Assembly (NCBI GenBank): GCA_937910305.1
Contig: CALEPS010000128.1
Location: 1 to 15,419 of the forward strand
Reading direction: 5' to 3'
Source: an uncultured Bacteroidales bacterium
GTDB lineage: Bacteria > Bacteroidota > Bacteroidia > Bacteroidales > Paludibacteraceae
DNA length: 15,419 bases
The notes under the pieces were generated by a model, which searched no databases, was not told the DNA's origin, and saw only the letters and a program-made list of their open reading frames with translations. The position numbers were made by a program, and so were the translations under genes. This document shows, in pieces, positions 12,121-15,419 of this stretch; the stretch's first letter is position 1, and every line of letters starts with the position of its first letter.

Positions 12121-13575
12121 TTGAGTTTCGAAATACTAAAATCTTATATTCCTTATTACAAGCGCAACCTGAAAGTGGCGTTGCCTGTAATGTTTACCCA
12201 ACTGGGTGCGGCAATGGTCGGCTTGGCGGATAGCATCATGGTGGGGCATTACAGCACGGCGGACCTGGCGGCTGTCAGTTTCTCCAATGCGATCTTCTTT
12301 ACCGTCATGGTCTTCGCTATGGGGGCTTTGATGGGAGTCACGCCGCTGGTGGGACATGTCCATGGACGGCTGGAGAAATTGTTGCAGCAAGGCACTACAG
12401 AAGAAGAGATCAACCATAAGCATGAGCAAATAACATCCTATCTGGTTAACGGACTGGTGTTTACGGCGATCATGTGTTTCTTTGCGCTGGTGTTGTTGGC
12501 TCCCTGTATTCCTTATCTGGACGCTTTCGGTCAGGAACCCGAGGTTATCGCGTGTGCGCGCCCGTACTTTATTTTAATAGTGCTGTCGATCATCCCGTTC
12601 TTGCTCTTCTGTTTCTTCAAGCAATATCTGGAGGGACTCGGCAATACGATGGTCGCGATGGGAATTACCTTGGGATGCAATCTGCTGAATATATTGTTGA
12701 ACTGGGCCTTTATCTTCGGCCATTGGGGTTTTGAACCGATGGGGGCTGAAGGAGCAGGGTGGGCTACTCTCATCGCACGCTTCCTGATGCCGGTCTGTTT
12801 TCTGGTGGCGATGATGGCGAAAGCTGACTGGCGGCGGTATCTCGTTTCTGCTCGCAGATGGTTGGTTACGCGCAGGGAAGTGGAGCACTTGTTGGCGATC
12901 GGCACTCCCATTGGCTTGCAGTCCTTTGCGGAAGCGTTCCTCTTTACGGCTTCGTTCGTGATAGTAGGATGGATCAGTAAGGAAGCTCTGGCGGCGCACC
13001 ATATAGCGAATCAGATGTGCGATCTGACGTTTATGTTGGCACAGGGTATCGGAGCCGCTACTACTATCCGCGTCTCGCACCAGTTGGGCAAAGGGGACCT
13101 GAATGCCGTACGCATGGCGAGCCATGCCTCTATCCATCTGTGCCTGCTGATGAACACCATCGGCGCGTCAATCATGTTCTTTTTCCGGTATCAGATACCC
13201 TATATCTTCTCCAATGACCCGCAGGTGGCGGAGATCGCTTCTACGCTGCTTATCTTCGGTGCGCTCTTCCAGTATGCCGACGGCCTTCAGTGTATCGGAG
13301 CAGCGATGTTAAGAGGCATCCAGGACGTGCGCGTGCCGATGCGTATTGCTCTCTTTGCGTATATAGCTGTCGCCCTGCCGCTCGGCCTCTACTTAACATT
13401 CTATTACCCCATCCCCTTCGTACATCGTACATCGATCCTTCGTACATTAGGCTTAGGACCGTCTGGTATGTGGATTGCTTTTGTGGTAGCACTTGCTATC
13501 CCTGCCGTACTATTCCATATACGATTTAATAGAAGAATGAAAAAAATGAGTAAATATGAAAATGAGCAAATGTGA
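12121..13575 (+). CDS. MATE-family multidrug/cation efflux protein (NorM-like)
   Basis: 484 residues with about twelve membrane segments. Early motifs are typical of MATE exporters: LKVALPVMFTQLGAAMVGLADSIMVGHY (18-45) and the matching second-half start LAIGTPIGLQSFAEAFLFTA. It should export cationic compounds using a Na+ or H+ gradient. No ATG is possible at the 5' end: the in-frame codons after the stop at 12106 are CAG ATC ATA ATT TTG, and the first internal ATG (Met24) would remove part of helix 1. I therefore use TTG at 12121. A loop near residues 430-445 (PIPFVHRTSILRTLG) is encoded by CGTACAT repeats and looks inserted. The last residues (MSKYENEQM) and the stop lie inside a 38-bp duplication shared with the start of pepD. 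Confidence 0.93.
   Translation: MSFEILKSYIPYYKRNLKVALPVMFTQLGAAMVGLADSIMVGHYSTADLAAVSFSNAIFFTVMVFAMGALMGVTPLVGHVHGRLEKLLQQGTTEEEINHKHEQITSYLVNGLVFTAIMCFFALVLLAPCIPYLDAFGQEPEVIACARPYFILIVLSIIPFLLFCFFKQYLEGLGNTMVAMGITLGCNLLNILLNWAFIFGHWGFEPMGAEGAGWATLIARFLMPVCFLVAMMAKADWRRYLVSARRWLVTRREVEHLLAIGTPIGLQSFAEAFLFTASFVIVGWISKEALAAHHIANQMCDLTFMLAQGIGAATTIRVSHQLGKGDLNAVRMASHASIHLCLLMNTIGASIMFFFRYQIPYIFSNDPQVAEIASTLLIFGALFQYADGLQCIGAAMLRGIQDVRVPMRIALFAYIAVALPLGLYLTFYYPIPFVHRTSILRTLGLGPSGMWIAFVVALAIPAVLFHIRFNRRMKKMSKYENEQM
13417..13449 (+). repeat. CGTACAT 7-mer repeat inside the MATE gene
   Basis: CGTACAT occurs at 13419-13425 and 13426-13432, and again at 13441-13447, with the related CGATCCT between. 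It encodes FVHRTSILRT in a loop between two late membrane helices. Confidence 0.7.
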
Positions 13576-13635
13576 AAATGATAAAATTGTAAATGATAAA
13601 ATGAGTAAATATGAAAATGAGCAAATGTGAAAATG
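13543..13635 (+). repeat. 38-bp perfect direct repeat across the MATE-pepD junction
   Basis: Identical 38-bp copies at 13543-13580 and 13598-13635 are separated by 17 nt of similar A/T-rich sequence. Copy 1 encodes the MATE C-terminus and stop; copy 2, read in another frame, encodes the pepD N-terminus. The units (AAATGAGTAAATATG-like) resemble the AAATGGTAAATGA family. Confidence 0.95.
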
Positions 13636-15224
13636 TATTTGAGATTTTCTCTCAAATCTGCAAAGTACCCCGTCCTTCCAAACACGAAGAAAGGATCAGT
13701 CAGTGGTTGCAGGATTTTGCTGCATCACATGGCATAGAGTGTATCACCGATGAGGCGATGAATGTCATCATGCGCGTGCCCGCGACACCCGGTTATGAGG
13801 ACCATGAAGGAATCATCCTTCAAGCCCATATGGATATGGTATGCGAGAAGAACGGCGATGTTGTCCATGATTTCATGACCGATCCGATAGAGACCTATGT
13901 GGATGGCGAATGGCTCAAAGCCAAAGGAACCACCCTTGGTGCCGATAATGGTATCGGAATCTCTATGGCGCTTGCTGCTATCACGGATCCGGAGCTGCAG
14001 CATCCGGCTATCGAGTGCCTCTTCACCGTCGATGAAGAGACCGGTCTCACCGGTGCTATGAAACTGCAAGACGGTATGCTCAGGCATAAACGCCTCATCA
14101 ACCTCGATTCGGAGGATGACGGCCAGATCTTCATCGGATGCGCAGGAGGCATCGACACCCTCGCCAAAATGCACTATGAACCAGTAAATGAAAAAATGGT
14201 AAATGACCAAATGGTAAATGATACGGTCTGTCAGCCCAAAGGGCGGTCTGTCAGCGAAGCGGTCTGTCAGCGAAGCGGTCTGTCAGGCGAAGCCGGTCTA
14301 ATAGCCATCCGACTTTCAGTCGGTGGCTTATTGGGTGGTCACTCCGGCGATGATATCAACAAAGGACGTGCGAACGCTAACCAACTCATCGTCTGGTTCC
14401 TCGCGCGTATAATGCCGCAGACCGACCTGCAACTTGCATCCATCAACGGCGGCAACCTCCGCAATGCTATCGCACGCGAAGCGGAAGCGGTCATCGCCAT
14501 TCATCTGAACTACAAAGAACAGATCCGTATTGAATGGAACCATTTCGTGGCGCAGATGGAAGGTGTTTTTGGAGAGGTGGAGAAAGATATGCGGATGGAA
14601 CTGGAGACATGCGACATGCCCGAGTCTTTCATTCCGGCGGACAAGGCGTGCAGGCTCATCATGGCGCTCTGCGAGTGTCCGCATGGCATGATCGCTATGA
14701 GCCGCGACATACCCGGACTCGTCGAGACTTCCACCAACCTCGCCTCCATCAAGATGAAATCTGTCAGCCCGAAGGGCGGTCTGTCAGTGAAACGGTCTGT
14801 CAGTGAAACGGTCTGGGTCACACCTGCCGAAGGGCGGTCTTACTTCATAGAAGTAAACACCTCCCAGCGCTCCTCCGTCGAATCCTCCAAGCATCATCTC
14901 AAATGGGTCGTGGAGCAGGCGCTGGCTATGGCATGTGACGAAGTGACACACGGCGACGGATACCCCGGATGGGCACCTAACCCATCTTCGCCCCTTCTCG
15001 AGGTCGTCAAAAAAGCATATACGGATTTGTATCATTCAGAGCCGAAGGTCCTGGCTATACATGCCGGACTGGAGTGCGGGCTCTTCCTCGAGAAATATCC
15101 GTACCTTGACATGGTGTCTATCGGACCGCAGATGTACGGAGTCCACTCGCCACAAGAGCGTCTCTCTATACCTTCTACGGAGAGGTGCTACGCATGGCTG
15201 TGCCAAGTGCTGAAAACGTTATAA
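13611..15224 (+). CDS. pepD: Aminoacyl-histidine dipeptidase (M20C, PepD-type) with two repeat-derived insertions
   Basis: 537 residues against about 485 for E. coli PepD. All expected metal and catalytic residues are visible: QAHMDMV (His73, Asp75), GADNGIG (Asp112), DEETG (Glu142/143), LDSEDDG (Asp166), GGHSGDD (His244) and VHSPQER (His512). It should hydrolyse Xaa-His and other dipeptides in the cytoplasm with Zn. Two insertions explain the excess length: about 191-230 (VNEKMVNDQMVND, then VCQPKGRSVSEAVCQRSG and LSGEAGL) and about 383-409 (KSVSPKGGLSVKRSVSETVW and following). Both are encoded by repeat modules; the first sits just before the strand leading to His244. The start is either the ATG at 13611 or the one at 13617, both inside the 38-bp repeat. 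It is 35 nt downstream of the MATE gene and has no promoter of its own. Confidence 0.95.
   Translation: MKMSKCENVFEIFSQICKVPRPSKHEERISQWLQDFAASHGIECITDEAMNVIMRVPATPGYEDHEGIILQAHMDMVCEKNGDVVHDFMTDPIETYVDGEWLKAKGTTLGADNGIGISMALAAITDPELQHPAIECLFTVDEETGLTGAMKLQDGMLRHKRLINLDSEDDGQIFIGCAGGIDTLAKMHYEPVNEKMVNDQMVNDTVCQPKGRSVSEAVCQRSGLSGEAGLIAIRLSVGGLLGGHSGDDINKGRANANQLIVWFLARIMPQTDLQLASINGGNLRNAIAREAEAVIAIHLNYKEQIRIEWNHFVAQMEGVFGEVEKDMRMELETCDMPESFIPADKACRLIMALCECPHGMIAMSRDIPGLVETSTNLASIKMKSVSPKGGLSVKRSVSETVWVTPAEGRSYFIEVNTSQRSSVESSKHHLKWVVEQALAMACDEVTHGDGYPGWAPNPSSPLLEVVKKAYTDLYHSEPKVLAIHAGLECGLFLEKYPYLDMVSIGPQMYGVHSPQERLSIPSTERCYAWLCQVLKTL
14182..14221 (+). repeat. 15-mer repeat in pepD
   Basis: Units of the AAATGGTAAATGA family encode PVNEKMVNDQMVND, in frame because of the 15-nt period. 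It directly abuts the triloop-module cluster at 14225. Confidence 0.85.
14225..14327 (+). repeat. Triloop-hairpin module array 1 in pepD (type example)
   Basis: Four consecutive units, each GGTCTGTCA plus a palindrome: GCCC-AAA-GGGC (unit 14225-14244, 20 nt), GC-GAA-GC (14245-14260, 16 nt), GC-GAA-GC (14261-14276, 16 nt) and GGC-GAA-GCC (14277-14294, 18 nt), closed by GGTCT. Unit length changes only through stem length. Next to it is a larger hairpin, CCGACT-TTC-AGTCGG (14309-14323), flanked by GCCA and TGGC. The frame stays open through all units. Confidence 0.92.
14760..14840 (+). repeat. Triloop-hairpin module array 2 in pepD
   Basis: Units: GCCC-GAA-GGGC (14767-14777), GT-GAA-AC (14787-14793), GT-GAA-AC (14803-14809), then GGTCTGGGTCACACCTGCCG ending in AAGGGC and GGTCT. 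The change from GC/GC to GT/AC keeps the stem paired. Encodes about residues 383-409 of PepD. Confidence 0.9.
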
Positions 15225-15283
15225 GAGTTGATTTTTGTCCTTTTTTTGAGTTTTTTGTCCCGTTTTTCACTATCTTTATAAAA

Positions 15284-15307
15284 AAAGCGCCCCGATAGGG
15301 ACGCTTT
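15284..15307 (-). terminator. Terminator of the minus-strand gene at the window end
   Basis: On the minus strand AAAGCGTCCC, loop TATC, GGGGCGCTTT form a 10-bp stem with one G-T pair, followed by more T residues (15283-15281). It lies about 38 nt after the stop at 15345. Confidence 0.8.
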
Positions 15308-15316
15308 CCGTTGAGT

Positions 15317-15350
15317 GCGGCAGAGCCGCGGTTAGCGCTTGCGCTTAACC
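15317..15350. repeat. Two mini-hairpins around a stop codon
   Basis: GCGGC-AGA-GCCGC (15317-15329) has a 3-nt loop. Next to it, GGTTAGCGC-TT-GCGCTTAACC (15330-15350) is a near-perfect palindrome with one bulged base, and it includes the stop codon of the minus-strand gene. They resemble the potA-leader hairpins. Confidence 0.6.
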
Positions 15351-15419
15351 GTTGTGGGCTGCGTCGTACTCTGCGCCGCATACCTTCCACAGGTAGGCGG
15401 TCATGGTCTTTTTGCCGGT
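15345..15419 (-). CDS. C-terminal end of an unidentified protein (5' part outside window)
   Basis: 25 codons including the stop (TAA at 15347-15345), open to the window edge. The encoded end reads TGKKTMTAYLWKVCGAEYDA then AHNG. Codon choice is G/C-rich at third positions, as in the other genes here, and a good terminator follows at 15284-15307, so this is very likely a true gene end. The fragment is too short for me to name a family. It is convergent with pepD. Confidence 0.6.
   Translation of the reverse strand, partial: TGKKTMTAYLWKVCGAEYDAAHNG

Noticed and set aside
14474..14492. CGCGAAGCGGAAGCGGTC in pepD as a repeat unit
   Set aside because: It encodes AREAEAV within a conserved part of the enzyme and lacks the GGTCTGTCA linker; probably coincidental.

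Overview
The window reads as Bacteroidota, most likely order Bacteroidales. Five upstream regions carry the Bacteroidetes-type promoter (TTTG or a near match, 19-20 nt, TAnnTTTG). Most starts lack a Shine-Dalgarno sequence. The genes fit as well: a GT3-type glycogen synthase, a C69 dipeptidase, a Bacteroidetes-style MiaA, a PorT-like outer-membrane barrel and lipoproteins. I cannot name a genus.

Layout. (1) 1-4083, minus strand: a polyamine ABC transporter operon, potA-potB-potC-potD, with potD cut by the window edge. PotC carries an unusual secreted N-terminal domain. A promoter candidate at 4381-4412 implies a leader of about 290 nt containing a row of small hairpins. (2) 4084-5284: about 1.2 kb without an intact gene. 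It holds the potA leader and promoter, a coding-like minus-strand ORF with no ATG, two tandem arrays, a G-quadruplex motif and two divergent promoters. (3) 5285-11183, plus strand: a tight five-gene operon (pRiA4b ORF-3-like protein, miaA, PKD lipoprotein, glycogen synthase, C69 peptidase) with overlapping or nearly abutting genes, ending at a bidirectional terminator. (4) 11234-12001, minus strand: a barrel protein, convergent with the operon and divergent from the next one. (5) 12121-15224, plus strand: a MATE exporter and a PepD-type M20 dipeptidase. (6) 15345-15419, minus strand: the last 24 codons of an unidentified gene plus its terminator.

The genes themselves are mostly housekeeping: polyamine uptake, tRNA modification, glycogen synthesis, peptide hydrolysis and export. 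What stands out is a set of short dispersed repeats, many of them inside genes and in frame. The most striking is a modular element: an invariant 9-mer GGTCTGTCA followed by a tiny palindrome with a 3-nt loop, such as GC-GAA-GC, GGC-GAA-GCC, GT-GAA-AC, GTCC-GAA-GGAC or GCCC-GAA-GGGC. The stems change length and sequence while staying paired. In its usual orientation the unit has no stop codon in any frame. It has inserted peptides into PepD (twice), the C69 peptidase and glycogen synthase, and a related 23-bp unit builds the N-terminus of PotC. Other families are 7-mers (TTTCAAC, TTTTCAA, CGTACAT), a 15-mer encoding (E/D)(K/Q)MVN, a CCCTCTC/GAGAGGG hairpin, and a 38-bp duplication across the MATE-pepD junction. 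Two signal peptides are partly encoded by such repeats. This resembles in concept the protein-coding palindromic elements of Rickettsia, and is the best candidate here for something undescribed.
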